Source of the DNA: Acanthornis magna
Lineage: Eukaryota > Chordata > Aves > Passeriformes > Acanthizidae
Reading direction: 5' to 3'
Length of the DNA stretch: 64,000 nucleotides
NCBI GenBank assembly: GCA_036785705.1
Contig: JAWUZG010000070.1
Span: 3,979,001-4,043,000 of the forward strand
The notes under the pieces: generated by a model
Databases searched by the model: none
Told to the model about the DNA's origin: nothing
What the model saw: the letters and a program-made list of their open reading frames with translations, nothing else
Program-made: the position numbers and the translations under genes
In this document: positions 1-12,660 of the stretch, one piece after another
How positions within the stretch are numbered: the first letter of the stretch is position 1
How the letters are laid out: each line of letters starts with the position of its first letter

Positions 1-1301
1 TGACTTTACTTGCTTTTAGAAATGTGGGGAAAGGCAGGAAAGCACATGTTGTATTATTTCTCTTCTCGTTTTGGAGCTAACAGGAATAAAGCATTTGACA
101 GAAAGGTTTATAGGCATCTTCTAGCGATTAAATAAATGTACTTTTGTCCAAGCGTGTAAGGAGAAGAGGGCATCCAAAAAGAGAAAAGGGCATTAAGACC
201 ATGGATACCCTAATTAATGAAGAAGAAATAGATTACATAGAGCAGAAAGTTATTCACAATAGCTGAGAACTGCCCAAGGAAGAAGTTTGCCAAGAAGCTG
301 TAGGTACCTGAGTCCTGACAGCAATAATACAACCCCAAATATAATCTTTTTAAGGTGTCTTGATAGAAATACTCTAAGGAGCAAACTTTACTAAATCAAA
401 CACAAAATGTATTTAAGCTTGCTTACTTAAATGTTTTCCAGCCTTGGATATCGGATTGCCGGCTTAGAGTCGGAGATTGCAAATTTGTACTTAAATATGT
501 GTCTTGAAGTTCATGCTGGTTTTGAATAAAACATTGAACTAGAGGGGAAAATGTCAAGGATTTTGCATAATACTGAGAGAGAATGATTTTTAAAATGGAA
601 ATTAGCATGTAGCCAAATTACTGGGAAAATTAAAATTAATTAGAAAAGACACTTGTAAGTTACGGTGACTATGACATACTGTATGTGGTGTATTTTGTCC
701 ATAATTAATGTGATTTTGAATACAGCTATATATTTTTAAGCCTGAATGGGGTACATGGAGATAATTCCCTTTATCTCAATTCAGTATTGCCAAACAATGG
801 TGTCAAAACTGTTTGTGAGTAGCATTTCCAGAACAAACTTAACTGGTTCAATTGTAAAGCAGAAAAAACCCCAAAGATTAATATTATCTACTGATTTGAA
901 TTGGAGGATCAGAATATGTATTTGTGAATAGAAAGCTTTAAATCATAATTAATTTAGTCTTTCAGTTTAAAAACTGCAGCATATATGGTGTGGTAGCTGT
1001 TACAGGAATGGAGCAACTACATATGTGTAGAATATATTTTTTCAACATCCTTCTCCTTAAAATAAATTGCAGATGCTTAAGAGAATCAGGTTCTGACCTG
1101 GTTACATTGGAAATACCATTCTGAATCACAGGAATAGTTCTGGAATGCACAACTTTGTTTTCAGTCATAAGGAAAAATAATAATTTCTGGTAAGAGCATT
1201 TGTACATGGGTGAAAAATAGGTAGTTTATATGTAAGGGTAATTTAAGAACCTTATGAAGTGTGATGACCAATGAAATTCTGAGTTTTCTTCTCTGTTTTA
1301 G
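1..1301 (+). other. NDST3: NDST3 intron, left part (gene continues off the window)
   Basis: This is AT-rich sequence with only short open frames, ending in a polypyrimidine tract and AG directly before the first recognised exon at 1302. I see no exon, RNA gene or clear repeat in it. It belongs to the intron upstream of the sulfotransferase exons. The upstream NDST3 exons, which encode the Golgi signal anchor and the N-deacetylase half, lie outside the window. Confidence 0.6.
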
Positions 1302-1398
1302 AACCCCTGTGATGACAAACGGCACAGAGATATCTGGTCTAAGGAAAAAACCTGTGATCGGTTACCAAAATTCTTGGTTGTAGGACCCCAGAAAACTG
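1302..1398 (+). CDS. NDST3: NDST3 exon: start of sulfotransferase domain, first half of PAPS loop
   Basis: Translation begins NPCDDKRH and runs to [10 protein letters not shown], which is diagnostic of the NDST sulfotransferase domain. It includes the conserved lysine of the 5'-phosphosulfate binding loop. The acceptor is a T-rich tract ending in tttag, and the donor is ACT G|gtgaga. The exon starts in phase 0 and leaves one base for the next exon, so the intron interrupts the PAPS loop itself (codon G|GT). Confidence 0.92.
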
Positions 1399-2263
1399 GT
1401 GAGATTTTCTTGTATTCCCACAGGATAGGCTGTGTGTAAGTTCAAATAAGTATAACAATTAATCGCTGTTGACTCAGGCCGCTGTGTAGAGATCTTTATC
1501 ATCTAACAGCATTTTTTTATTCTCAGATAACATGCAGATATAGCTTAATAATGTAAGTTATGGCAGCAAACAGTACATGCAGAAAATGCAGGGTTCAGGT
1601 GCGTGTCAGATTTTTTGGGGCTTAATGTCAAAATGAGTAAACTTTGATACAAGAGATGAACAAGATAGACAAGCTCTTGTCAAAGTGGGAAAAGGAAAGC
1701 GCCAGAGAGACATCTTTCAGACGGGTTGGATTCTGAATCGCAAGTTTTTTTCTGTCCTGCAAGTATCTTGTTTATAGAATCTTATTATTTCTTGGCATTT
1801 TTTCCAAGTCAAGATGTTTCTAATGGACATCTTTAATTACAAGATTGCAGTAGTTTATCAATTAACTCAATGGCTGTTTTTCTTCTCTGTAATCAGAAAA
1901 TTTCATGTAAGCTTCCTTTCATCTTCACCAATCCCCAGTAGCTACTGAGTGCAAGATTTTTAAATTATTTTTGTGACAGTCTCATATAAACCAGTCATTA
2001 TTTTTAAAACACAGCTATTTTAAATAGGAAAAACAGATTTCAGCCCTGGCGTTCCAATATCTGTGTTAACTATTTAAGAATTAAATGTCTTAATTCTAAA
2101 AGCTCAGAAGGCACAGGATCTTAGGTGACATAAATGAACATCCCCTCAGTATAATGAAATGGAATAAAGCTGATTTAGTCCCATCTGCTGCGACTACGAT
2201 CCCCCCAAGAATGCGTGTATGTGTATTTTTATTTTAAATCTTGGACTTTTATCCTTTTCGCAG

Positions 2264-2387
2264 GTACTACAGCCTTGTATTTGTTCCTGATCATGCATCC
2301 TTCCATCATTAGTAACTCCCCCAGCCCAAAAACCTTTGAGGAGGTACAGTTCTTTAATAGAAATAACTACCACAGGGGGATTGATTG
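2264..2387 (+). CDS. NDST3: NDST3 exon: PAPS loop end and KTFEEVQFF segment
   Basis: Translation continues the loop as [13 protein letters not shown] and then [13 protein letters not shown], ending GID plus two bases of a Trp codon. The Glu in KTFEEVQFF corresponds to the catalytic base region known from NDST1. The acceptor is tcgcag and the donor TG|gtaaga. Phases match both neighbours. Two Arg codons near the end (FNRNNYHRG) look like ordinary species variation. Confidence 0.92.
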
Positions 2388-5300
2388 GTAAGATGGGTTA
2401 TTAGTATAAATATAAAAGTTTATATATTGTGAACAATAGAAAAATTACATTCTGTTGGTAATGGTAACTGTGCATATATAAAGTGAGATGAGAAATAACC
2501 TTCAGTGTCCTTCTGAAATGAGAGATAAATGCAAGTGAATAATGATCTTACTACAGAGTATCATAAATGCACTAAATTTTGTGAGGCCTTCCTGTAAATG
2601 CCCAGATATTAATATATGCAAAAGAGTAACAAAGTATGTCTTTCTTATTACACATTACTTTGAAAGTGGCACAAGTAATGGTTGTTAGTGGGATATATGG
2701 ACACAAAAGTTCCTGCTGGAAATTTCTTAAGCATAGAAAAAAAGAGAGTAGCAGGGAGAGGCATTTTTCTCCTTTAAATAGGATATAGGAATAGTAATAA
2801 TGTAAAGGGGGGGACAGGGAAAGCCTCTCAAAATGTTTTTTAAAGACGGGGTAATTAGGAGAATGTATCTCTGTGGGTCAGTAAGTGGTGCTGAGACAGA
2901 GCCTGTGTCCTGCTGCCGTGTTCACTGTGGCTCCCTGGGAGTCCCCAGGCACAGCTGCAGCCAAAGGTCACTCCCGATTCCTCTGCTTTCACAAAGTGCT
3001 GCCCTGCAAAGCACTGCAGCATCAAAGCTGCTAAAGTGCTGGCGTGGCTGGGGAGCACCAGGGAAGGATTATTGATTTCTTGTCTTGTTCCTTTAGTTGA
3101 CCCCCAGTTTAAGGGAGAATACTTTTATTGCCTTTGACTTTTTATTCATCCATAAAATTAACAGGGTGAACGCTGTTCTGTGGTCTCAGTGCAGACACAT
3201 CAGATCCAATTTGTTTGTACGTCACTCGTTCTCAGAGAGTTGTAATTGTGGCAGCAGATTCTCACTGGAAGGGTGGTGAGTCCGCCAGCTGTGCCAATAG
3301 AGAGGCGCTGGGTGAATGACTGGAGTAGGAAATTGCTGCTGAGGCCTTTGGACTCACTGAGGATGACATGCAGGCGAGGAGGCACAGCAGCTCCACACTG
3401 ATGGAGCATCCTAAGTACAGCGAGCCAGTTCCTCCACCTAATCAATGTTTTCACATTGCTGGAAAACTGCTTCGCTCTTTCCTCCTGCCTTCCCCACTTC
3501 CTGGGGCGCAGGTACAATTTGGCTGCCACACGAATGCCAGATTGCCATCATCTTAACGTGGCACTGGTGCATAGAGCTCACGGGGGTCAGCCTGTCTAGC
3601 CCAGGCACATTCCTTTAGCAGCTTCTCACTACAGCACCCGCTTCGTGCCCCACCACCCCTGCCCCACGGTTAAGTCCTGGATCCTCAGAACTCCCTGTTG
3701 CTGTAGTTGCTTAATTCTTGGATTTGCATTGTTTGCCAGACAGATCTCTCAGATCACCGAGTCCGATAGTGTATTTTAATGCTGGCTTGTAATGAGCTTA
3801 CCACTTTTTAATTGGATACAAGGGCTCTCCTCATTAGTCCATTAATTGGCTGGGATTCTTGCAAGAATCACAAATAATAATCAGTTCCCTTTCATTTACG
3901 GTTGTGGAGATAGGGCGTTATCCCTGAGCTGACTCTGACTTAGTCTTTGTCCGAGCTTGGATTTAGAGCAAGGCCAACTACAGAAGCAGAAAAGGGGTTC
4001 TTTTAGCCCTCAGAACCTCAATACTGCCATTTTGAATGCAGTATAGATGTAAATTGTAGTCTTCCAATAGAGATGACAGAGTAGTAAGATGAGAACTGAT
4101 CCTGCTGTTGTTGAAATGGAGAAGTCTAGATAGACCAGTCCTGCACTTCTTTATGTAAGCGTTGCTACAGGTTTCTTAAACAAGTTTCTCTAAAGCTTCT
4201 CAGCTTTGCCCTGACTGAATTTAATAATTGTCTCATGAATGAGGGACTGAGCAAGACTTCTGCAGTCTGTGTCCAGCAGAAATGCTGACCCTAAACTTTG
4301 AAACCTCTTGATAGCACACTTGGTCCAATCTCTTTCCATTTTTCACTGATTGCACATCAACTTCTCCTTTTTTCAGGTTTTCGGTGTTACCTAAAGAATC
4401 AATTTACCTTTTCTTTTTTTTCCAAAATTCATTGTAGTGCCATATTTGATGTTAAAGGCTTGTAGTCTTCATTGTCTTGTATTTATCATTCTGCTTCCAG
4501 GACTTTAGTACAGCAGCATAATAACTGCACAGGTGCTCTAGGGCAGATTTGTCCCTAGTGCCCATTGCCTCTCTCAAAGCTGGCCTTCTCCTTTCCTGTT
4601 AAAGCATTCTGAGGCCACACAGTCAGGCTTCTGATAATTATTACCTTCTGATCGTTTTGTGATTAAAAATGGGTACAACTTCATCATTCTCATCAAATCA
4701 GCCCCAATACTTTTGGGAAATAAGAGTCCATTGACATCAGTGGTTACAATTTGAAAGACAAGAGCACAACATTTGTATTAGAATTAGCTCATGTGTATGA
4801 ATAGAACAAAGTCTAAGCACTGGAAGAAATCTCAGTCCTTAAGCATGGTCTTCAGAAGAGGCTGTTTTAAATAACATTTATTTTTTCAATACAGGTTAAC
4901 TGAAAAGTCAAGAGGTCCAAAATTTATTCCCATTTATTCTTCTCCCCAGTAGAAATGAGAAGTGGTCTAAGGACTAGGGATAAAGAAGTCTGTATATGAC
5001 AGCAATTGCTGGAATTTAACTACATCTTTATAATGGATGAAGAAAGCTCACAAACAGATCTAAAAGGACTACAACCTAATTTTCCCAAAAAATGTGACTC
5101 ATAGAAAAATAAGTGAACTAATCTGTCACTGCTAAGAAACCTTTTACCTGATGAAACTGTGGGGGATTGTTTCAGTGCATCTTCCCCCTGTAAACAGGCT
5201 CTTATTTTTTTGAGTGAAAGCAATTCTGATACTAAGTAGTTTTTCTTACAGTATTGCACTTCAACTGATGTCAGCAAAAGGCCAGACTTGGAAAACTCAA

Positions 5301-5605
5301 TTTCTACTTTAGATTTCAGCAGTTTGTTCTGACTGAAAAGTGAGAACTTGCTAATTTTGAGATACATAAATACTGTAACATTTTTATCCAGTTAAAAAAA
5401 ATAGCTGCAATGTCTAGTTACATGTAGTGAGAAGAAAGCTAGCAGAAAGTAAAATATGATCAAAAATATAATGTAAACTTCTGTATGCTTTTTTTAAAAT
5501 TAGGCTTTTATTTTAATTGAGTATTCTAGAGTGAAATATGCTTAACAGATTTATCAGCCTTTGTGTGATTTTTAAGGAGTTCTGATGATGATGTTGCTTT
5601 CCCAG

Positions 5606-5780
5606 GTACATGGATTTCTTTCCCACTCCTTCTAATGTCACCACTGACTTCCTCTTTGAGAAAAGTGCCAATTATTTCCATTCTGAGGAAGCTCCCAAGA
5701 GAGCTGCTTCCCTCATCCCCAAGGCCAAGATCATCACCATCCTCATTGACCCATCCGACCGGGCATATTCCTGGTACCAG
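5606..5780 (+). CDS. NDST3: NDST3 exon: middle of sulfotransferase domain
   Basis: Translation reads [11 protein letters not shown], then [11 protein letters not shown], and ends [16 protein letters not shown]. The segment [11 protein letters not shown] carries the 3'-phosphate binding Arg and Ser typical of PAPS-dependent sulfotransferases. The acceptor is ttcccag and the donor CAG|gtatgc. The exon ends in phase 0. Confidence 0.93.
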
Positions 5781-6165
5781 GTATGCACTTGGGAGACCAT
5801 GGGCAGGCACAAATCCAGGTTTCCACCTTGAATCCTCTCTATATCCTCTCAGCATGTATCTGTATAAAGTCAGTGACCATATGTGATCACCCAGGGGCTG
5901 AGATATCTGTCATATTTTAAGGGTTAAAATACTAGAGACCACTGTTTCAAGACTACCTATAATGTAAACATGTAAAAATGGTTACTTAGGCAATTAATTT
6001 ATGTAATCAGCACAAAAAGAAATCAGTTTATTGACACAGTTATCTAGCTCATGCTCAAAATACAAGATAGGTTAAGAAATTTTTGTCAGTAAGAGCATCC
6101 AGTTTTGCCGTGTTTTCCCAGCTTTTGTGGTCTGTAAAGTTCCAGCAGTATCACTTCTTTCACAG

Positions 6166-6336
6166 CATCAGCGATCCCACGAAGACCCCGCAGCTCTGAA
6201 ATTCAGCTTCTATCAGGTGATCACAGCCGGCCCTCGAGCCCCCTCTGAGCTCAGAGCTCTCCAGAAGAGATGCCTGGCACCTGGATGGTATGCTACCCAC
6301 ATTGAAAGATGGCTCACTTACTTCCCACCTTACCAG
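6166..6336 (+). CDS. NDST3: NDST3 exon: HQRSHEDP segment
   Basis: Fifty-seven complete codons run from [13 protein letters not shown] to [12 protein letters not shown]. The block HQRSHEDP is invariant in the NDST family and includes a His implicated in sulfotransfer. The acceptor is tttcacag and the donor CAG|gtgaat. The exon is in phase 0 at both ends (171 nt), so skipping it would keep the frame. Confidence 0.93.
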
Positions 6337-7321
6337 GTGAATAAGACTCTTGACATCCTCATCTTACATATTTGCTGTCCTAGAAGTTTTTACCTTTGTA
6401 CAAGTCTTGCCTACTGAACGATGATCTCGGGGATACCCTACAAATCGCTACATTCCTTCTGGCCCTCTGTAAGATCAAGCCTCAAAAGATGCACATCCTA
6501 AGCCCTGAACATCATGTGATAACACCAGACCAGGCAGACAATATCACATGATCAGTATCTCCTTGGTAGATTTATTTCTGGAATGGAATTTTGTGACATT
6601 GGCAGCGTGTCTGGCACCGCTCCCCACCCAACAGTTAGAGGGAGCTTGGCTGCAATCCCAACCTTCTGTTTATCCAGGACTCTTGTAGCTGAGACAAGTT
6701 GGCTGCAGGCTGCACCTTCTGTTTTCCTGGAGTGTGCCAAGGAAGCTCTGATGCATCTCGTTGGTGTTATTCTCCACATACTCTCTTTTCAGCCAGCCTT
6801 CTATCTCTCTTCATGATATACACAATGCTGCAATATCCTGATTCTCGTATGGAATTCTCCTCATTATGTTTTCACTAGCTTTTCTCCACAAGTAACCTGC
6901 AAATATTGAATAATATGCATTGTCATGCAGATTTTTTCCAGATTTTACATCCCACAGTGATAGTGAAGAACCAGCCCTGGTAGCTTTATGTTTTATCTGG
7001 AGAAGTAGTAGCCATTAATACAATTTTTTCTCTTGGCTGGACCAATCTCTCTCAATTTCCTGCCAGTATTTCTTACCTTTCTAGATCCTTCACTGCTATT
7101 TCTCTGTTGTCACAATGCAGTATAATTTCAGATTTAATTAAGATGCTATTTACTCTGCTCCCAGGTCATTAATGATGATGACAATTAAGACTGGGCCCAT
7201 TATTGTTTCCTGGGGCAGTACTCTCCATATAATAAAGGAGTTCAACAGAGGTGGAAGTTGCAGTTGCAAGCCTGAAATAATGAATTTCAAATTAAACCTC
7301 CATTTATTTTCTCTGTTGTAG

Positions 7322-7431
7322 TTGCTAATTATTGATGGACAGCAGCTGAGAACTGACCCGTCTACGGTAATGGATGAAGTACAGAAGTTTCTGGGAGTCT
7401 CTCCTCATTATAATTACTCAGAAGCCCTTAC
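7322..7431 (+). CDS. NDST3: NDST3 exon: [13 protein letters not shown] segment
   Basis: Translation reads [19 protein letters not shown] and ends HYNYSEAL plus two bases of a Thr codon. The block is typical of the C-terminal part of the NDST sulfotransferase fold. The acceptor is gttgtag and the donor AC|gtgagt. Confidence 0.93.
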
Positions 7432-7890
7432 GTGAGTTAATTAGCTCATTATTTTCACATGTTCCTACATTCCTAAAATACCAGTTAGTCTGTAAGTCCA
7501 TTCCCTGCAGAATAAAGCCTCTCATACTCCTTTGAGCTGTCAGTAGGGTGAATTGTTCAGAACACAATTCGGGGTTAAATTTTCCATGAATTGTTCACTG
7601 AGCCACTTGGCTGTTACAGAAGTAGAACTCTGGCAGACAGACAAAGTACTGCTTTGTGAGACGTGCATATGAATTTTGAATGGATCAAAAGGAATTTACT
7701 TCCATAAGTGGAACATGAAATGCTGATATGCATAAAGAGAAATGAAATAGAATTAATTTCTCTTTATTTTTGACGTTAGCTGGAAAATGGATTCAGCAGT
7801 ATCAGTCAAGAATGTAACATCCACTCCTTTGGATTCTGACTCCTAGATTTGGTTAGACACAAATTTTACACTGCACAATGTTCATTTCAG

Positions 7891-7993
7891 GTTTGATTCA
7901 CATAAAGGATTCTGGTGTCAACTCTTGGAAGAAGGAAAAACCAAGTGTCTTGGAAAGAGCAAAGGCAGAAAATACCCTCCTATGGATTCTGAG
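7891..7993 (+). CDS. NDST3: NDST3 exon: [15 protein letters not shown] segment with PAPS 3'-side residues
   Basis: Translation reads [15 protein letters not shown], then [19 protein letters not shown]. Two cysteines bracket the cysteine loop seen in the NDST1 structure. KGRKYPPM is the conserved 3'-phosphoadenosine binding stretch. The acceptor is ttcatttcag and the donor GAG|gtaaac. Confidence 0.92.
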
Positions 7994-9176
7994 GTAAACC
8001 ATTGTGCTCACTGGCATTGTAGAGGGATTCAGTTGGCACATACGGAACATGACACAGGCAAAATTAGAAGGGAGAGAAGACAAAATTAAGTAGGTGTTAA
8101 TTATTTCATTACCTTTCCCTACAAAGGAAGTGTTTAAGATAGCTGTGGAGTGCATAGACTTTCAGTTCTTTATTTCAAATGTGAAGATTAAATCATTAAA
8201 AAAACAACAGCAACAAAAAACCCCCACAAATTCTAAAACTTGGCAACCCCTAGAAAACTACACTCGATGCTTCTGAAGCCCTGTTGCCTTTACCTTATGG
8301 ACTTAAGCAGCAGAGGTTGCATGGTGCAAGTTTCTTCTCAGTCATGATCAGATGGGTGGGTGTATTTGTGTGGTCCCTTGTCTCTGAGACTAATTAGACT
8401 GTGACAAGTAATGCACCTATACTCCAGTTTTAAGAGAGGTTAGGTTCTGTTTCTATGAACGTTGTAAATGCCTTCCCCAGACAAGTGCTCAAATGAGGAA
8501 ATGTCCATCAGATCAAGTACTGCAGCCTGCACCCAAGGGCAGTTTAGTCTCCTCTTCTGGCTCTAAGTTGTATGTTGATTCGGTCTTGCATTGCCATTTC
8601 ATTTAGCCTGACTAAAATGCAAATAAAAACTTACAGTTTGAACAGCAGTAAGAATTAATGTACCAGGTAAGCTGGGAATTTTTCTCACAGTACTTCAATT
8701 ATAAATAACTTTACATCAGTAGAGTCATACTGACACAAAATCATTGGGTAAGAATAATTTTGGTCAGAGATAAAACTGAGCAAACTTTTGTCTTCAACTC
8801 TAAATACTTCTGAGAATGGGGGTTGCTAACTGATACATGTCGACATACAAAGGTACTTTAGAAGCTGTTATTTCAAGCACACTGCAGTAACAGTGTCTGC
8901 ATCACCTTCAGTGTAATTCTAAATTTACGAGACTGTCTAAGAGGAGAATCAAATTCTGCTTTGACTTCTGTGTTCATTTTGGACAAACTTTGTTTCCCTT
9001 GAAATTACCTTTCAGAGTTCAGCTCCTTGAATGCAGTAGATAGCATAAAACAATATAAATTACATAAGAGGTAGTAAAGTTTTGACACAGGTCAAACCAA
9101 CTTCGAAACCTCAAATTCACAGCAACTGCAGTACAGCATTTTATTAAATAAAACCCTCTTCTTTTGTATCCATCAG

Positions 9177-9296
9177 TGCAGAGCCTTTCTGTCAAGCTAC
9201 TACAGAGATCACAATGTGGAACTGTCAAAACTCCTCCACAAACTGGGACAACCCCTGCCATCATGGCTGAGACAGGAGCTACAGAAAGTGAGATAG
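9177..9296 (+). CDS. NDST3: NDST3 terminal coding exon with stop codon
   Basis: Thirty-nine codons and TAG. The translation starts [20 protein letters not shown] and ends [11 protein letters not shown], the C terminus shared by NDST3 and NDST4. The acceptor is tatccatcag after a pyrimidine-rich run. The stop occupies 9294-9296. Confidence 0.92.
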   Translation, partial: CRAFLSSYYRDHNVELSKLLHKLGQPLPSWLRQELQKVR

Positions 9297-12200
9297 CATT
9301 GGAAAAGAGCTTTTTGAAATCTCCCTTCCACTCTTCAGTCATCCTACCTAAACTTTCCAGCAGCTACCAGAAGGTCTTGTAAGATATACCTCTTCATAAA
9401 AGTGTAAAGGATAGAAATTACTTCCATATGCTGGCATGTGGATTGTAAAAAAATACATGTATTTCTTAGAGCTCTGGTGGGCCAAATCTTTCTCATAAAC
9501 ATTTCTGGGCCTGTGGACTTGTGGACTACTGTGCACATATGTGGAAGTTATTTACAACTGGTATAAGCGTCAGAGATACATGACCTGTCCAATTTCACGG
9601 TAAATATTCACATTTTTATATATCAGTTTAAAAGTATTGTGTCTCATGTAGGTTTTGTAGCCCTTTGTTGGACCACTGACAGTTTTTCTTACTATTTGAT
9701 TACTGTGTTGCATAAGAAAACTTAATGTAGCACAAAATGCCAAGTGTACTGCCTTTGGAATCATCTTGCTAATGCCCAGAGTGTGTGCAAACACAGGGGA
9801 GCAGCACAGTTATCATGGATCATTTAGGCTGTGCATGGCAACAAATACACCCAGCAAGATCTGGAATCCACGGGTGTGGAAAGAAAACCACAAACGTGCA
9901 GAACAAAACCTATGATTATATCCCACAACAACAAACCCTTACAATGTGGGAAGGACCTTTGTTTGCAATTGATGTCTGATTTTGTACTGACTGAGATGGG
10001 AACTATCTGAGCAGGAATTTAATTGGATATGTGAAGCACCCAAGTTGCAGTATTAGGCTTCAACAGTTGTGATTAAAACTGGAGAAGGGCAAGGAAGAAT
10101 AGAAAAGCCTTTCACTCCTGGTTCTGTGAGCAGCCAGATCTGGACACTGCGCTTACATTGCTGGGAGTCAGGAGTGACTCCACTGAAATGAATGAAAAAC
10201 TCATTAAAGGCAGAAACAGATCCTTACTTTTATTGCCTTAATTTGCACCACTATTTTTTCCTTAATTTATTTGCCTTTAACCTATGCTTTTTTCCCCTCA
10301 ACCTGATCAAGTTGTTGCATCTTTCTGCTACCTTCGGTTAACATCAACTGCAAAAATTACCAGATTTCCAGATGAAAATACCAGTTCTGTTTTTAGACAT
10401 GTTAAACATGTTTAGGAATAAGCTTTAGAGGGGAAAAAAATAAACATAGTGTTTAGTCATGGTAAAAAATTAGACTCAAATCATGGGAAAACACAAATGT
10501 CTGCCCTTGCAGTGGATATTTATGTGGTAGTTTTCAACAATGCATCTCTCAGTGCATCAGTTTAGATGTGAGATAAAGTTTCATTAATACTGCTTAAAAG
10601 TTGAGGATCATTGGAAACTTCAGCCAAGTGTGGCCTTAAAGCTTGTCCCAGAACTTTGGCTCTGAGTGTTTCTAAAGGCATGAAGGGTTAGTGAAAACAA
10701 AAGAGAACTACAGTACTAAATGCAAGGCTTTATTCAATAGCTCTGAAATGTTTTCATCATTTGTTTTAGGGTGAATACTTAAAAACATGCATCAAATGGT
10801 GGAAAAACTTCCTATGTCTCAGTGCTGTTTTACGACATTTATGTAATCACATAATTTAACTTCCAAGGTAATGGAATGGAAACCAGTCTATTCCCTAAAT
10901 AGAAAACAGATGTCGAGATCCTTACTGTATCTCTAACTGGTAATATTTTATTATTTATTGATTTTGTCTGTGTAATATGTGGTTTTGATAGGCCTGTAAA
11001 GAAAAAAAATCTGAACAAATTTGCTGTATATAACAATATTCTTTACACAGCACATTTTTGCTAAGGGAATATGCATGATTAAGGATGAGGACCTACTAGA
11101 GTAGACATTTTTTAAGATGAACATCTCTATTATTTATTAGAATGAGAATTTCATTTCATTTTAAATATTCAGTCATATGGATTTTTCTGAAAAGATGACT
11201 TGTCTTAAAGTACTTCTTATTTGATAAAAGAAACACTCTGGATTGTGAACATCTGTAAAAGCAAATACTCTGCATGCTGTGGACAGCTCATGCATCCTGC
11301 AAGCATCCATATAGATTTGTTACAGCTAAATTGAATAACTGAAGAAAATACCTGGGGTTTTCATCCTGTCACAATTGATTTTACTCTTGATACAACTTGG
11401 TGTAACATCACTCAAACATTTTAAAAATGCAGGGATTGCACAAAGCTCCTGTTGTACAGTGCTGCCTCAGTTACTCCACGTTCTTCACTGTAACAGTGTT
11501 ATAGAATAGAGGAAAACGGAAAAACCTTGGGCACTATCAAGTGCCTGATGTTTTCAGGGTGAGAACACAGACTGAGTGCCTCCTATGACGTGCAGGAGGA
11601 ATGGCCTTCAGTCACATTCCTAGTTCATTCTTTGTTTTAAAGAATTCCTTCTCTGTCCTGGGGAATTTTACAGCCCATTTGTGGTCACCACGAGGCACTG
11701 GGACAGTAAGTCCTCCACATGCATCACCTCGGCCTTGGGTGGATTATTACTTGTTTGGAAAAGGATGGTAGGAAGCCATGGGGGGTTAATTCCAGAACTG
11801 TTTTATTTAAATGTGTTCCTACATTTAAGAGGAGCCTTTAAAAAGCACTTCTAACATGTGCAGCCAGCTTGGTGGAGGAGGAGGGGGCTGAGCACAGCAT
11901 GCAGACAGTTGGGTGTGTGCCAGAGATGCACAGAATCCAGCTGAGTAACTGAGTCATGCCATACGAGTTACCTGGCAAAGTGTAACCTGTTCTGTTCACA
12001 GCCTACCTGCAATCAGTGTTGGAGTTCCAGAAGTAGACTATCACTATTAGTACTCTTAAAAAAACAGGTTTGTTACAACGAATCTCTGTTTGCTAGTCCC
12101 AGGCTGATGTTTTATTGTGGCTGGTAACGCAGCCATGGTTTCTGTTCCCCTGGTAGGTAACTGCACAAGCAATTTCTTTAACAAATGCTTGATTGTGTGA

Positions 12201-12660
12201 GTTTCATCTTCATTTTCATAAACGTGACTCTGAAATTTGCTTTCTGCAGACATCAGTGCCATTAAAAACCAATGTGTGGTTCTGAGCAGATATTGACCGT
12301 GTGGGGGTATAAACACAGAGCCTGATCTGTAGTCACTTAATTATTTGAGCAAACATTCCTGAGAATACTGTGACATTTTCCCAGTTCTACTTGTGCAGAA
12401 AGAATTAGTTGGAATGATTTGCAGACTATCTTGTACAGAATATCCTTTTTCATTGCTTAAAAATGTGAAACTTCCTCAGGAAGAAATTAAATAGATATTT
12501 CAATGTTTATAGATGTAATACTCTTGTCATTCACATTGAATGAAAATTGCTGGAAACATTTTTCTCAGAGTTTTTTTTAATAAAAAAATAGATATTATTC
12601 TGATAGTGGCATGGTATTTGAAGTGCAACAATAAACTCTGATAAGAAAATGTAGTGCTGT
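9297..12660 (+). other. NDST3: Probable NDST3 3' UTR
   Basis: About 3.3 kb without a credible exon follow the NDST3 stop. AATAAA signals occur at 10439-10444, 12579-12584 and 12630-12635. The last is followed by a GU-rich stretch (gtagtgctgtgtgg), as expected of a real cleavage site. The 3' UTR extent is inferred from these signals only. Short isoforms ending near 10.46 kb are possible. Confidence 0.45.
12630..12635 (+). terminator. Candidate distal poly(A) signal of NDST3 (AATAAA)
   Basis: A canonical AATAAA with a GT-rich downstream element about 20 nt later. A second AATAAA lies 51 nt upstream at 12579. The assignment to NDST3 is by position and strand. Confidence 0.4.

Larger units (their letters stand above)
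1302..9296 (+). other. NDST3: NDST3 gene, 3' coding part (seven exons, sulfotransferase domain)
   Basis: NDST enzymes are bifunctional Golgi type II membrane proteins. They remove acetyl groups from GlcNAc in nascent heparan sulfate and transfer sulfate from PAPS to the free amine. The seven exons (97, 124, 175, 171, 110, 103 and 120 nt) total 900 nt, exactly 300 codons including the stop. They cover the whole sulfotransferase domain. All junctions have AG acceptors and GT donors with matching phases. Visible motifs are the PAPS 5'-phosphosulfate loop GPQKTGTTALY, the KTFEEVQFF segment with the expected catalytic Glu, the [17 protein letters not shown] segment (3'-phosphate binding and a conserved His), and the C-terminal end QELQKVR. 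Introns are 1399-2263, 2388-5605, 5781-6165, 6337-7321, 7432-7890 and 7994-9176; no further exon was seen in them. NDST4 is very similar here. I chose NDST3 because SNHG8, PRSS12 and METTL14 follow in the order known from other vertebrates. Confidence 0.87.

Noticed and set aside
1302..9296. Assignment of the sulfotransferase exons to NDST4 rather than NDST3
   Set aside because: The C-terminal halves are nearly alike, but adjacency to SNHG8, PRSS12 and METTL14 favours NDST3. A full-length tree would settle it.
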